64,000 nt of DNA from Arthrobacter citreus (GCA_013200995.1 CP053688.1:2914001-2978000), one strand, 5' to 3'; shown: positions 28,310-37,427, counted from the first letter of the stretch. Made by a program: numbers and translations. The notes: a model not told the origin generated them from the sequence alone.

Positions 28310-28346
28310 AAAAAAAGATAGTAGGAACAAATATCCTTACTATCTT
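28310..28346 (-). terminator. Terminator of the acyl-CoA dehydrogenase gene
   Basis: On the minus strand GATAGTA pairs with TACTATC and is followed by seven T, directly after the stop codon at 28365. Confidence 0.8.
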
Positions 28347-28364
28347 AATCAGCAGTAGCGACAA

Positions 28365-30029
28365 TCATTTATTGATCGAAACCTTATGATCAACGATTTC
28401 ATCATAATATTTTAAATGAATTTGTTCTTTATTTATTTCATCTTTAAAATAACGTTCATGAATCATCACTTTGGCAATGTACTCTTTTCGAATATGTTCT
28501 TTCGCATCTTCAATTGCAGTAACGACTTCAACTAAATCAGCCATTTTATTTGCTATTTTTTTAGCGTAGTATGTTTGTGTATTAACATCTAAAGTATAAA
28601 CATAATTAACAACTTCATTTAATTCATCAAGCTTTTTCTTTACGATTACACTTTCTTCAACTAAACTTTTCGGTACATCAATTAGTTTTTCTTCAATAAA
28701 TGCTTTAAAAATTGGATAAACATTCATCTTTTTAAACAATCTTAAAATTTCTAAACCTAATATATTGGCCGTTCCTTCCCAAACGGTAAGTACTTGAGCA
28801 TCTCTTAAAAGGCGAGGTGTAACGAAATCTTCAATATAGCCATTTCCTCCATGCATTTCAATTGCTTCGTGAGAATAATGAATTGCTTCTTCAGCTGTAC
28901 GCATTTTTAAAATAGCAATTAAAAGTCTGACTAGTGCTTGTTCTTCATTTGTTCCATTTTCTTTGCCGATCACTCGATCGTATAAGGCGACTAAATTAAA
29001 CACTGCACTTGTTTGTACTTCTTGAATTGATGCAAGTTTTGCTAATGTCTCTTGAATCATTGGAAAATTTGTTAGTAATTGTCCAAATGCAGGTCTATTT
29101 TCAGCATATTTTTTCGCTTCTAGAAAAGCCCTTCTCATAATTCCAATAGAAGCTACTGCATTACATATTCTTGATAAGTTCAATGCTTCCATCATATAGT
29201 TAATTCCTTTTGATGGATCGCCAATTAGAAAAGCTTTTGCTCCGTCAAACTCAATTTCTCCCGATGGAACCGCTCTGACACCGAGCTTATCTTTTAAACG
29301 ACGAATCGTAAATCCATTATTTGTGCCATCATCATTCTTCCAAGGAACTAAAAATAAGCTTAAACCTTTACTTCCAGAAGGCGCACCCTCGATTCTTGCT
29401 AAAATCGTTGTTATTCCGCACTGGCCTGTATTACTAGCAAAATATTTCTCTCCATAAATGCGATAGTAATCTCCTTCTTTAATTGCTTTAACTACATTGG
29501 CTCCTACATCAGAACCACCTTGTCTCTCAGTTAAAAAAGTTGCGCCTTCATATAATTCTGTTTCACCAGTCGATAATAAATGAGGGAGATACTTTTCTTT
29601 TAGTGCTACATCTGCATATCGTTCTACTAAAAACGTGGCAGCCATAGATAACGTAACCGGACAATAAAAGCCAGCCTCAGTCTGTGATAATAAGTAGCCT
29701 TGCGCATAGGAATAAATATAATTTCCTTTAATGCCGAGTTCTGGAATTGTTTTATAAAGATAGCTCACAATTCCTCTATTATAAGTATCCTTTACGGTTT
29801 GCTTATACCCCTCATTTACCCAAACATGCGAAATATCATTACCATAAGCATCATATTTAATTAGTCGAGGTTGACCTTCTCTGTCCGTATGAGTTGCACG
29901 CTGATCAATTTCATTCGCACAAAGCTCTCCAAACTCTTCTAATTCTTTACTTGCCCATACAAAAAAATCTTCTTTAAAATATTTACTTAAAATCATTTGT
30001 AGATTAAGGTCTTCTTTATAAAAATTCAT
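28365..30029 (-). CDS. Acyl-CoA dehydrogenase, AidB-like
   Basis: A 554-residue flavoprotein of the acyl-CoA dehydrogenase superfamily, longer than the usual 380 residues because of N- and C-terminal extensions, as in AidB. FLTERQGGSDVGAN (about residues 164-177) matches the AidB-type FAD contact, and IEMHGGNGYIEDF and VWEGTANILGLEILR mark the C-terminal half. AidB homologues bind DNA or oxidise acyl-CoAs; which applies here is unknown. ATG follows TAGGAGGGAG. The gene is preceded by a MerR regulator 31 bases upstream, in one operon. Confidence 0.85.
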   Translation of the reverse strand: MNFYKEDLNLQMILSKYFKEDFFVWASKELEEFGELCANEIDQRATHTDREGQPRLIKYDAYGNDISHVWVNEGYKQTVKDTYNRGIVSYLYKTIPELGIKGNYIYSYAQGYLLSQTEAGFYCPVTLSMAATFLVERYADVALKEKYLPHLLSTGETELYEGATFLTERQGGSDVGANVVKAIKEGDYYRIYGEKYFASNTGQCGITTILARIEGAPSGSKGLSLFLVPWKNDDGTNNGFTIRRLKDKLGVRAVPSGEIEFDGAKAFLIGDPSKGINYMMEALNLSRICNAVASIGIMRRAFLEAKKYAENRPAFGQLLTNFPMIQETLAKLASIQEVQTSAVFNLVALYDRVIGKENGTNEEQALVRLLIAILKMRTAEEAIHYSHEAIEMHGGNGYIEDFVTPRLLRDAQVLTVWEGTANILGLEILRLFKKMNVYPIFKAFIEEKLIDVPKSLVEESVIVKKKLDELNEVVNYVYTLDVNTQTYYAKKIANKMADLVEVVTAIEDAKEHIRKEYIAKVMIHERYFKDEINKEQIHLKYYDEIVDHKVSINK

Positions 30030-30060
30030 AGGTTCTCCCTCCTACTATTCTTTAGCAATA

Positions 30061-30441
30061 TTACTTAATCTCTAAAAATTTTCGCTCAAGCTCGTTCTTC
30101 ATTCTAATAATCTCTTCTTTTAATAGGATCAAATCATTAATTTTCTTATCTACTTCACTAATTTTTTGATTCCCATACTCAATTGTTTTTTGTAATTGTT
30201 TTTCACCTGTTCGATCTACCATAAATAAATCAATCATTTCTTTTATTTCTTGTAAATTAAAACCTAAATTCTTCCCTCTTTGAATTAAAAAAAGACGTGT
30301 ACGATCTTTTGGAGAATATTTTCTTCTACCACTTTCAGAATACGTCGGGTGTAATAATCCTATTTCCTCATAATATCTAAGAGTTCTATGTGTTGTATTA
30401 AATTCATTAGTCATCTCCCGAATCGAATAAAGCTTCACCAT
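30061..30441 (-). CDS. MerR-family regulator of the acyl-CoA dehydrogenase
   Basis: A 126-residue MerR protein: winged helix (YSIREMTNEFNTTHRTLRYYEEIGLL, about residues 5-30; SESGRRKYSPKD) followed by a long dimerisation coiled coil (about residues 80-125). There are no cysteines for metal or redox sensing. It resembles regulators of fatty or branched-chain acid breakdown such as LiuR (from memory). It is the first gene of the operon with the acyl-CoA dehydrogenase and has a textbook MerR promoter upstream, suggesting autoregulation. Confidence 0.85.
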   Translation of the reverse strand: MVKLYSIREMTNEFNTTHRTLRYYEEIGLLHPTYSESGRRKYSPKDRTRLFLIQRGKNLGFNLQEIKEMIDLFMVDRTGEKQLQKTIEYGNQKISEVDKKINDLILLKEEIIRMKNELERKFLEIK

Positions 30442-30461
30442 CTCTTCCCCCTTCTAGCTAG

Positions 30462-30492
30462 ATTATAAATCTTACGTTAACGTAAGTTTCAA
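30462..30492 (-). promoter_or_regulatory. MerR-type promoter with 19-bp spacer and perfect dyad
   Basis: On the minus strand TTGAAA, a 19-base spacer, then TATAAT. The spacer contains the perfect 16-base palindrome CTTACGTTAACGTAAG (30471-30486). An over-long spacer filled by a dyad is the hallmark of MerR-activated promoters. Confidence 0.85.
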
Positions 30493-30684
30493 GATAGAAT
30501 CCTTCGACAAATTTAGAGAGATTCATTTTAAAAGGCTTTAAAGTAATAATTCTTAAGACCTTCTGCTTTTCCTTCCTTTTTTTGGTATAACATATTGTGT
30601 TCCTGCAAAACATAAGTTTATCTGTAGCCTAAGGCTTAATAGATTGTAGTAATTACATAATGATGAACTAAGAAGGAGATTACG

Positions 30685-32421
30685 ATGCGGAAAACTATTG
30701 CTGATTTACTGATTGATTCATTGATTCAGGCAGGAGTTACTAGAATTTATGGGATCGTTGGCGATTCTTTAAATGCGGTTTTGGATTCAATTAAAAGCTC
30801 TGAAAGAATTGAATGGATTGGCGTTCGCCATGAGGAGGTTGCGGCGTTTGCTGCGGGTTCAGATTCTCTTTTGAGTGGAAGTATCGCGGTTTGTGCGGGA
30901 AGCAGCGGTCCTGGAAATCTTCATTTAATTAACGGATTATACGATTGTCATCGAAGCCGGATTCCTGTTCTAGCTATTGCTGCTCAAATTCCAAGTATTG
31001 AAATTGGAAGTGAGTATTTTCAACAAACTCGTCCTGAGCAACTATTTAAAGATTGCAGCCATTTTTGTGAAACGGTATATAGAGCTGAACAAATGCCTCG
31101 TCTAGCAACGATTGCAATGCAGCATGCTATTGCAAGAAAAGGTGTATCTGTACTTGTGTTACCAGGTGACATTGCTGCGCTAGAAGATCGACAAACTGTT
31201 CCAGAACAAGTTATTCATGTTACTAATCCATTGATTAGTCCTTCTAAACCTGAGTTAGAGAAACTTGCTGGATATCTAAATGATGGGAAAAAAGTTACGT
31301 TACTTTGTGGAGCAGGCTGTGAAGGTGCACATTCTCATTTAATGCTCCTTTGCGAAAAATTAAAATCTCCAATGGTTATTGCACTTAGAGGAAAAGAATT
31401 CTTAGAATATGATAATCCATATAATGCCGGGTTAACTGGGTTAATTGGTTACTCATCAGGATACCACGCTATTATGGACTGTGATGTCTTATTAATGCTT
31501 GGCACCGATTTTCCTTACCGTCAATTTTATCCCGATGATACTGTCATCTTACAAGTTGATATTCGAGCAGAGCATTTAGGTCGACGAGCTGCCCTCACTT
31601 ATGGGTTATGTGGGGATGTAAAAGAAACGATTAGTCAGCTATTACCTCTTTTAACAGATGTGAAAGATTCAAGTCACTTAGAAAAATATGTCTCAGCATA
31701 CAAAAATGTACGTGAAGATTTAGATAAATTTGCTGTAGGAAATCCAGGTCGTACACCGATTCACCCTCAATATTTAACTAAGATGGTAAGTGACCTTGCA
31801 AATGAAGACACGATTTTTACATGCGATGTCGGTACTCCTACATTATGGTCTGCAAGATATTTACAAATGAATGGAAAAAGAAGATTACTTGGATCATTTA
31901 ACCACGGCACAATGGCCAATGCGATGCCTCAAGCAATTGGTGCCCAAGTATCACAATCTAATCGCCAAGTAGTCGCTTTATGTGGAGATGGCGGGCTGTC
32001 CATGTTGATGGGCGATTTATTAACAATACACCAGCATAAATTACCTGTAAAAATAGTTGTATTTAATAATAGTGCTTTAAGTTTTGTAGAATTAGAAATG
32101 AAAGCTGCTGGTTACTTAGAAACTGGAACAACTTTAGAAAATCCTAACTTTGCCTCACTTGCAGAAGCCGTGGGAATGAAAGGCATTCGTGTAGAAGACC
32201 CTGCTGATTTAGAATCCGCTCTAAACCATGCATTTGAGCATAATGGACCTGCATTAATTGATGTATTAGTAAACCGCCAAGAATTAGCAATGCCTCCTAA
32301 AGTAAGTATCGAGCAAGCTCATGGCTTTACTCTCTGGACGTTAAAAGCCGTATTAAATGGTCACGCTAATGACGTGATCGACCTTGCTAAGACGAATCTT
32401 TTAGATCGATTCCATCTATGA
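30685..32421 (+). CDS. ydaP: Pyruvate oxidase-type thiamin-diphosphate enzyme
   Basis: A 578-residue ThDP enzyme resembling B. subtilis YdaP and E. coli PoxB, which convert pyruvate to acetate and CO2 with electrons going to quinone or oxygen. The catalytic Glu lies in RHEEVAAFAAG (about residue 50). The ThDP-Mg motif is ALCGDGGLSMLMG (about residues 432-444), continuing to VVFNNS. The central FAD domain spans about 190-340. The C-terminal membrane-binding segment of PoxB cannot be confirmed by eye. ATG 30685 follows AAGGAG. Monocistronic. Confidence 0.85.
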   Translation: MRKTIADLLIDSLIQAGVTRIYGIVGDSLNAVLDSIKSSERIEWIGVRHEEVAAFAAGSDSLLSGSIAVCAGSSGPGNLHLINGLYDCHRSRIPVLAIAAQIPSIEIGSEYFQQTRPEQLFKDCSHFCETVYRAEQMPRLATIAMQHAIARKGVSVLVLPGDIAALEDRQTVPEQVIHVTNPLISPSKPELEKLAGYLNDGKKVTLLCGAGCEGAHSHLMLLCEKLKSPMVIALRGKEFLEYDNPYNAGLTGLIGYSSGYHAIMDCDVLLMLGTDFPYRQFYPDDTVILQVDIRAEHLGRRAALTYGLCGDVKETISQLLPLLTDVKDSSHLEKYVSAYKNVREDLDKFAVGNPGRTPIHPQYLTKMVSDLANEDTIFTCDVGTPTLWSARYLQMNGKRRLLGSFNHGTMANAMPQAIGAQVSQSNRQVVALCGDGGLSMLMGDLLTIHQHKLPVKIVVFNNSALSFVELEMKAAGYLETGTTLENPNFASLAEAVGMKGIRVEDPADLESALNHAFEHNGPALIDVLVNRQELAMPPKVSIEQAHGFTLWTLKAVLNGHANDVIDLAKTNLLDRFHL

Positions 32422-32423
32422 TA

Positions 32424-32456
32424 GAAGAACCCGTTCGGCTTGAACGGGTTCTTTTT
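32424..32456 (+). terminator. Terminator of the pyruvate oxidase gene
   Basis: The stem AGAACCCGTTC/GAACGGGTTCT is followed by T residues. Confidence 0.92.
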
Positions 32457-32490
32457 GCAGCAAATTTTATACAGTCAAAATAGATATACA

Positions 32491-32612
32491 CGAACATTAA
32501 GTGAACTTTATTGATAAAGCTGTGAACTTTGTTGATAAAGTGGGATTTTTTGTTGATAAAATAATTACTTTTATTGATATAGCGGCTATTTTTGTTGATA
32601 AACTGTTGTTAT
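32491..32612 (+). repeat. 21-bp-period GTTGATA array, copy 3
   Basis: TTGATA starts at 32511, 32532, 32553, 32574 and 32595, exactly 21 bases apart. The leader CGAACATTAAGTGAAC (32491-32506) and the first unit match the array at 112-221 in reverse complement, and closely match 2639-2680. It lies between the convergent pyruvate oxidase and hrtA genes. Confidence 0.9.
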
Positions 32613-32627
32613 CTTTTCAGCTTGATT

Positions 32628-33311
32628 TTAAATCTGTTCAGTTAGTTTGCCATTTTCAATAAAAACAACACGGTCACATAGATCTAGCATTCTTTTATCG
32701 TGGGTTACCATGATCGCAGCTTTTTGTCTTTGCTTAACTTCTTTAGAAAGCATTTCTACTACTGCTCTTCCTCTTTCAGAATCGAGACTAGCAGTTGGCT
32801 CATCCGCAAAAATGACTTCTGGATCATTCATTAGTGCTCTTGCAATTGCTACTCGTTGTCTTTCTCCACCTGATAAATTTTCTGGATAATTCCTCATCCT
32901 TTTTGATAATCCTAATTGATCAAGTAATTCATTAGCTTTCTTTTCTGCAATTTTATTTTTTATGCCGGCTAACTCAGCAATTAATAATAGCTGATCTTTA
33001 ACTGTTAAGTAAGGGATTAAATTAGACATTTGAAAAATGAATCCGATTTTTGAAAGTCTAAATTCATTCAGCTTGTTTGCAGGGAGTTTGCTAATTTCAA
33101 TATCATCTATTAAAATTCTTCCATTAGTCGGGGATAGTAATGCTCCCGCAATTGAGAGGAATGTACTTTTACCAGAGCCTGACGGACCTACGACTGCTAC
33201 TAGTTCCCCAGCTTTTACTTGAATGGAAACTTGATCTAATACAGTTGTTGCTGACGAATCTCCGTCATTGTATATTTTGCTAATATTATCTAGCACTAAT
33301 TTATTACTCAT
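32628..33311 (-). CDS. hrtA: Heme efflux ABC transporter ATPase HrtA
   Basis: A 227-residue ABC ATPase of the MacB/LolD class. Walker A is GPSGSGKST (about residues 42-50), the Q-loop is FQMSNLIPYL, the signature is LSGGERQRVAIARAL, Walker B is VIFADEPTAS and the switch His is in VTHDK. It powers HrtB to remove toxic heme. The ATG overlaps the hrtB stop by one base. Identification as HrtA rests on the neighbouring HrtB and HssRS. Confidence 0.88.
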   Translation of the reverse strand: MSNKLVLDNISKIYNDGDSSATTVLDQVSIQVKAGELVAVVGPSGSGKSTFLSIAGALLSPTNGRILIDDIEISKLPANKLNEFRLSKIGFIFQMSNLIPYLTVKDQLLLIAELAGIKNKIAEKKANELLDQLGLSKRMRNYPENLSGGERQRVAIARALMNDPEVIFADEPTASLDSERGRAVVEMLSKEVKQRQKAAIMVTHDKRMLDLCDRVVFIENGKLTEQI

Positions 33312-34396
33312 TAAAAAGCCCTCCCTATTGCTTCAATCGCGTCTATTTTTACTACTTTTAATAAAGAAATTAATGAGCCGACAATTGCAACAAATAGAAA
33401 TAATAAAGAACTTCCTATAATTAATTGAGCATCAAATACAAAAGGTAAGCCAGCTGGTAATATTTTTGATAATCCAAATGTTATTGAAATGCTAATGATT
33501 AAGCTCAAAAGTGTAAGGGCTAAAACTTGAAAAATGATGTTTTTCGCTAAATAACTAGTTTTAGAACCGATAGCTTTTAGCACTCCAAATTGATTAATTT
33601 TTTGAATTGTAATGATATAGAAAAAGACTGCTAATACAAATGCTCCAATAAAGAATAGAAATACAATCATCATTAGTAATGATCCCTGTTCTTCTTTATA
33701 ACCAGGTATTCCTTTTAATGTTTGTTTTTTATTAATTACTTCTATTCCTGAGACTTTTTCATTTACTTTTTTTGCCATGCTTTCATTTGTTTTCAAAGCG
33801 ATTGTATTAATTGATTTCTTACTATTGACCATTGACCATTCTTTATCATTCATATGAATAACCGGTGCATGACTATATGACTGGTTCTCTGTAAATCCTA
33901 CAAGTTTAAACTCTTTACCCGAGATTTGATCTGAAATATGATCACCAAGTTTGATTCCTTTTTCTTTCAAGGAAATATCTCCAACAACTTCATTCGTTGT
34001 TGTATTATTAATCATTTTCCCTTCAATTACTTTAGGAGCAGCTAATCCATTCACATCAATTCCAAATAAAGTAGCATCAATTTTTTTAGCTGTTCCATCC
34101 TTCAGAAAAGTAGTCATTTGAACACCAATATTAGTTAAATTTTTCTCACCAATAAGTTTCTGAACTTCATTTATTTGACTTTCTGTTAACATTGAATGAT
34201 TAATTTGTTTACCTGATTCCTTTTGTAAAACAAAATAGTTTGAGGCCATGCTATCAATTGAAGAAGCATTATCAAAAGATAATCCTTTCGCTAATCCTGA
34301 AACGAATAATACTAGGAATGATATAAGGATCATGATTAGACTAATTAATAAAAAACGTAATTTTGCGTGTTTAAATTCCCTTAATGCAAGAAACAC
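33311..34396 (-). CDS. hrtB: Heme efflux permease HrtB
   Basis: A 361-residue FtsX/MacB-type permease: an N-terminal helix (about residues 10-32), an extracellular domain of about 190 residues, then three helices at the C-terminus ending in KVDAIEAIGRAF. The opening LREFKHAKLRFLLISLIM and the late FYIITIQKINQFGVLKAIGSK closely match the layout of S. aureus HrtB, as I recall it. It exports heme or its toxic products from the membrane. The HssR-type repeat lies upstream at 34482-34501. Confidence 0.85.
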   Translation of the reverse strand: MFLALREFKHAKLRFLLISLIMILISFLVLFVSGLAKGLSFDNASSIDSMASNYFVLQKESGKQINHSMLTESQINEVQKLIGEKNLTNIGVQMTTFLKDGTAKKIDATLFGIDVNGLAAPKVIEGKMINNTTTNEVVGDISLKEKGIKLGDHISDQISGKEFKLVGFTENQSYSHAPVIHMNDKEWSMVNSKKSINTIALKTNESMAKKVNEKVSGIEVINKKQTLKGIPGYKEEQGSLLMMIVFLFFIGAFVLAVFFYIITIQKINQFGVLKAIGSKTSYLAKNIIFQVLALTLLSLIISISITFGLSKILPAGLPFVFDAQLIIGSSLLFLFVAIVGSLISLLKVVKIDAIEAIGRAF

Positions 34397-34481
34397 CTGT
34401 CATTCATCTCCTTTAATATACTTAATTTTAAAGAGTGTTAAAAAAAGAATTACTCTTTGTAATTTAAAGTATAGGAATGTT

Positions 34482-34501
34482 AGATGAACAACAGGTGAAC
34501 A
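34482..34501 (-). promoter_or_regulatory. Direct-repeat HssR-type operator of hrtBA
   Basis: On the minus strand TGTTCACCT-GT-TGTTCATCT: two nine-base direct repeats with an 11-base period. S. aureus HssR binds a comparable GTTCAT direct repeat (from memory). It lies about 90 bases before hrtB, so hrtBA probably has its own heme-inducible promoter within the four-gene set. Confidence 0.65.
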
Positions 34502-34512
34502 GTCGATGACAA

Positions 34513-35898
34513 TTATGAAATATGATGCGGAATGGATAAATAAAATTTAGTTCCTTCACCAACCTTACTACTTACTTCAATTCGCCCATTATGCAATTCA
34601 ATAATTTGTTTTACGATGGCTAAACCTAAGCCGCTGCTAGATTCTTTTCGCGTCCTTGCTTTATCAACAATAAAAAATCGATTAAATATTTGTTTTAAAT
34701 CATGTTCAGAAATGCCTATTCCAGTATCTTGAAATTCAATTTGTACATGTTCTTCATTGCTACTGAGCTTTATTGAGATTGATCCGCCTTCATGACTAAA
34801 TTTAATACTATTTGTCATTAAATTTGTCCAAACTTGATGAAGTAAATTTTTATCAGCAAAGACTAAAGTTTGTGGTAATTCTAAATCAATAGCCAAATCC
34901 TTGTTTCTCCAACTCCATTCAGTTGTAAAAACCACCTGCTTAATTTGTTCTGCAACATCAAAAGTTGTTTTTTGTAAAATACTTTCTTCCTTATCTAATG
35001 CAGCTAACGTTAATAATTGTTTACTTAATACGGACATTCTTCTACTTTCTTCTTCTATTATCGATAAGTAATGATTTCTCTGATCTTCAGTTAAGCTTTT
35101 AGTTTGAAGTGATTGCGAAAAACCTTGAATTGATGCAAGTGGAGACTGAATTTCATGAGAAACATTCGAAACAAATTCCTGGCGCATTGCCTCAATTTGT
35201 CCCAATTTTTGCGACATATGTGAAAAGTTATTTGCAAGTTTTCCTATTTCGTCTTGGCGGTTAATTTGCAATTTAACATTATATTTTCCCTCTGCAATCC
35301 TCCTAGTTGCCTCAGTTAATTTAATGATTGGTTTGACAATATACCTTGTACTAACTAAAACAAATATGATACTTAATACGATTGTCAGTAATAGGAGAAT
35401 CGAAAAAAGAATACGCAATTCACCAAATTGAAGCTGTACATTTGGTCGCATAAAAAGTGCCAGCTGATTATTCCCTGACTTGATCGGAACACCAATTGTA
35501 TTACTCAAAGTGTTGTCAAAAAAACCAGTTACAAATAATGATGTTGGAAATTCAGCAATACCGTGATAAACCTTTCCGTTTAAGACAGAATCAATAACAT
35601 TATGGCCTAGTTTTTTATTTCTAAAAGAACCTCCATAAAAAGATTTATCTCCTTTTTCATCCACCACTAAAATTTGATATCCTAATTTACTAACACTCTT
35701 TAAATAATTACTAAGCTTAATTTCATTATTTTCTTCATAAAAAGTACCGATATTTAGAGCCATTTTAGTTAATTTTTGATCATTATAAGGCTTTAATTGA
35801 TAGTGGTAATACACATTAGAAAAAAAGAAAGCCAATAAACTGCTACTGATCATAACAACGATGATTGTAAGAACAATTCTTATGTATAAAGTTTTCAC
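34513..35898 (-). CDS. hssS: Heme sensor histidine kinase HssS
   Basis: A 461-residue membrane kinase: helix at about residues 7-30, an extracellular sensor of about 130 residues, a second helix near 165-188, a HAMP linker, the phospho-acceptor His in FVSNVSHEIQSPLASIQGF (about residue 250), and the ATP domain with N box (LMTNSIKFSHEG), DTGIGI and SSGLGLAIV. Length and architecture match S. aureus HssS (about 457 residues). It overlaps hssR by four bases, so the two are cotranscribed. Confidence 0.85.
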   Translation of the reverse strand: MKTLYIRIVLTIIVVMISSSLLAFFFSNVYYHYQLKPYNDQKLTKMALNIGTFYEENNEIKLSNYLKSVSKLGYQILVVDEKGDKSFYGGSFRNKKLGHNVIDSVLNGKVYHGIAEFPTSLFVTGFFDNTLSNTIGVPIKSGNNQLALFMRPNVQLQFGELRILFSILLLLTIVLSIIFVLVSTRYIVKPIIKLTEATRRIAEGKYNVKLQINRQDEIGKLANNFSHMSQKLGQIEAMRQEFVSNVSHEIQSPLASIQGFSQSLQTKSLTEDQRNHYLSIIEEESRRMSVLSKQLLTLAALDKEESILQKTTFDVAEQIKQVVFTTEWSWRNKDLAIDLELPQTLVFADKNLLHQVWTNLMTNSIKFSHEGGSISIKLSSNEEHVQIEFQDTGIGISEHDLKQIFNRFFIVDKARTRKESSSGLGLAIVKQIIELHNGRIEVSSKVGEGTKFYLSIPHHIS

Positions 35899-36572
35899 TT
35901 TTTAGTGACCTCCAATTTATATCCAACACCACGAACAGTTTTTATACTAAAGTCATCTGTTAAAATGGAAAACCTTTCACGCAAACGTTTTATATGAACA
36001 TTAATTGTTCGATCATCGCCTTCAAAATCAACACCCCATATTAATTGGATTAGCTCATCCCGTGTAAATATTCGATCCGGATAACTTGCCAATTGAGATA
36101 ATAATTCAAATTCCTTCATTGGAAGCATTAGTAATTTTCCATTGCAGTAAACCTCGTAGCTTTTTCGATCAATAACAGTCTCGTTCAGCTTAATTTTTTG
36201 AGCGCTAATCATATTGTATCGCCTTAACAACGCCTTAATCCGAAAGAGTATTTCTTTTGGTTCAAAAGGCTTTGTTAAATAATCATCTGTCCCAACAGCA
36301 AATCCTTTTTCTTTATCCGACAGCTCACTTTTTGCAGTTAATAATATGACTGGAAAATCATAATACTCTCTTATTTCTTCGCACAGCTGGTACCCATCTT
36401 TACCTGGCATCATTACATCTACAATCGCTAAATTTATTTGTTGATTTTCGAGTAATGTAGAAGCTTCATCTCCATTAGCTGCTTCAATTGTCGTATAGCC
36501 TTCTGATTGTAAATACATTTTCAGCAATTCTCTAATATGTGAGTCGTCATCAACGATTAAAATTCGAATCAT
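35895..36572 (-). CDS. hssR: Heme response regulator HssR
   Basis: A 225-residue OmpR/PhoB-type response regulator. The receiver domain (residues 1-115) has the acidic pocket IVDDDSHI, the phosphorylated Asp in AIVDVMMPGKDG (about residue 52) and Lys in LTKPFEPKE. The winged helix covers about 125-222, ending in IKTVRGVGYKLEV. It is the upstream partner of hssS and should activate hrtBA through the repeat at 34482-34501. Confidence 0.87.
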   Translation of the reverse strand: MIRILIVDDDSHIRELLKMYLQSEGYTTIEAANGDEASTLLENQQINLAIVDVMMPGKDGYQLCEEIREYYDFPVILLTAKSELSDKEKGFAVGTDDYLTKPFEPKEILFRIKALLRRYNMISAQKIKLNETVIDRKSYEVYCNGKLLMLPMKEFELLSQLASYPDRIFTRDELIQLIWGVDFEGDDRTINVHIKRLRERFSILTDDFSIKTVRGVGYKLEVTKK

Positions 36573-37002
36573 AATTTATCCCCATTCTTTGAAATTAGTA
36601 CAAATCATATCATATTTTAATTTTATTATCTTTTTTCATTTTATTGCATGGGTAGAAATGCCGATGTCTTATAACGTGATTAAAAATATTTCTGTAATAT
36701 AGTTTGTCCCCCATACATTTCTGTCAATTCAAACATAAAATTAATATTGTAGTTTCATAATTAAGACTGTTTTCGTAAATCTTGTTGCTCTTTAAGAAGA
36801 TGACTAGTTGATAACGCCCCTATATGTTTTTAATATAGAGCAGTTGGCTTATCATCTTAAAGTTTCACTTTTTCTGATACTCCTACAGAAACCCCATATT
36901 TTTTTCAATCAACTTCTTTATTCACTGTGTGTTTTAAAAGACATGTTATAAACGACAATCATTTCGAAAAGAGTCAATCATAATAGAAAGGAGCAAATCC
37001 AA
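36573..37002. other. Intergenic region with a long hairpin
   Basis: No gene is seen in 430 bases. An imperfect stem of about 75 bases (36790-36862) pairs CTTTAAGAAGATGA with TCATCTTAAAG and has an inner TATAT/ATATA stem. It lacks a T-run, so it is not an ordinary terminator; it could be part of a small RNA. Confidence 0.4.
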
Positions 37003-37386
37003 ATGGCACTTCAACTAATGAAAATTCTCGTTTCTGCTTCTTCAACAATTGAAACTGTCCCTACAGATTCAAGATTCTTCTACGTTACAACTACTTCTAC
37101 TGCAGCTGGTGCAACTTTAACAATTGATGCAGCTAGCTTTTTATCTGATACTGGTGCAGCAGTTACTACACTACCAACATTACCTACAAATAATAGTTAC
37201 TTTAATGTCTATATTAACGGCGTTCTACAAATGAGTGGCATTTCAGCATACACTCCTGGTGCAACAGGCGTTGGTTCATTAGCGATCACTGTACCTGCTG
37301 GAGGAGACGGAATTTTAGCTGACACTCCAATTGTGTTAGAAATAGTAAGTTTTGCACCTACTTCCGATATTACTGTTTCAACTTAA
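37003..37386 (+). CDS. DUF4183-type protein, probable spore-surface component
   Basis: A 127-residue Thr/Ala/Ser-rich beta protein. The central YFNVYINGVLQMSGISAYTPG is the DUF4183 signature (about residues 66-86). Such domains occur in Bacillus spore-surface or exosporium-linked proteins, but no function is proven. There is no signal peptide, which fits assembly from the mother-cell side. ATG 37003 follows AGAAAGGAG. It is convergent with a second DUF4183 gene, sharing a terminator. Confidence 0.7.
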   Translation: MALQLMKILVSASSTIETVPTDSRFFYVTTTSTAAGATLTIDAASFLSDTGAAVTTLPTLPTNNSYFNVYINGVLQMSGISAYTPGATGVGSLAITVPAGGDGILADTPIVLEIVSFAPTSDITVST

Positions 37387-37394
37387 AAATGCTC

Positions 37395-37427
37395 AAAAAA
37401 AAAGTTCCTAGATGGAACTTTTTTTGA
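37395..37427. terminator. Bidirectional terminator between the DUF4183 genes
   Basis: The stem AAAAAAGTTCC/GGAACTTTTTT carries A- and T-runs on both sides. Confidence 0.88.

Larger units (their letters stand above)
27829..28364. other. Intergenic region between convergent genes, with relics
   Basis: Contains the terminator at 27843-27888, a 21-bp array at 28036-28090, a possible ABC-transporter relic at 28106-28174 and the acyl-CoA dehydrogenase terminator at 28310-28346. The segment 27900-28030 is not recognised. A hairpin TTTTGGT/ACCAAAA lies at about 28197-28215. Confidence 0.5.

Noticed and set aside
28032..28364. Minus-strand 110-residue protein ending in FMHK heptads
   Set aside because: It crosses the acyl-CoA dehydrogenase terminator and the 21-bp array and has no protein-like domain.
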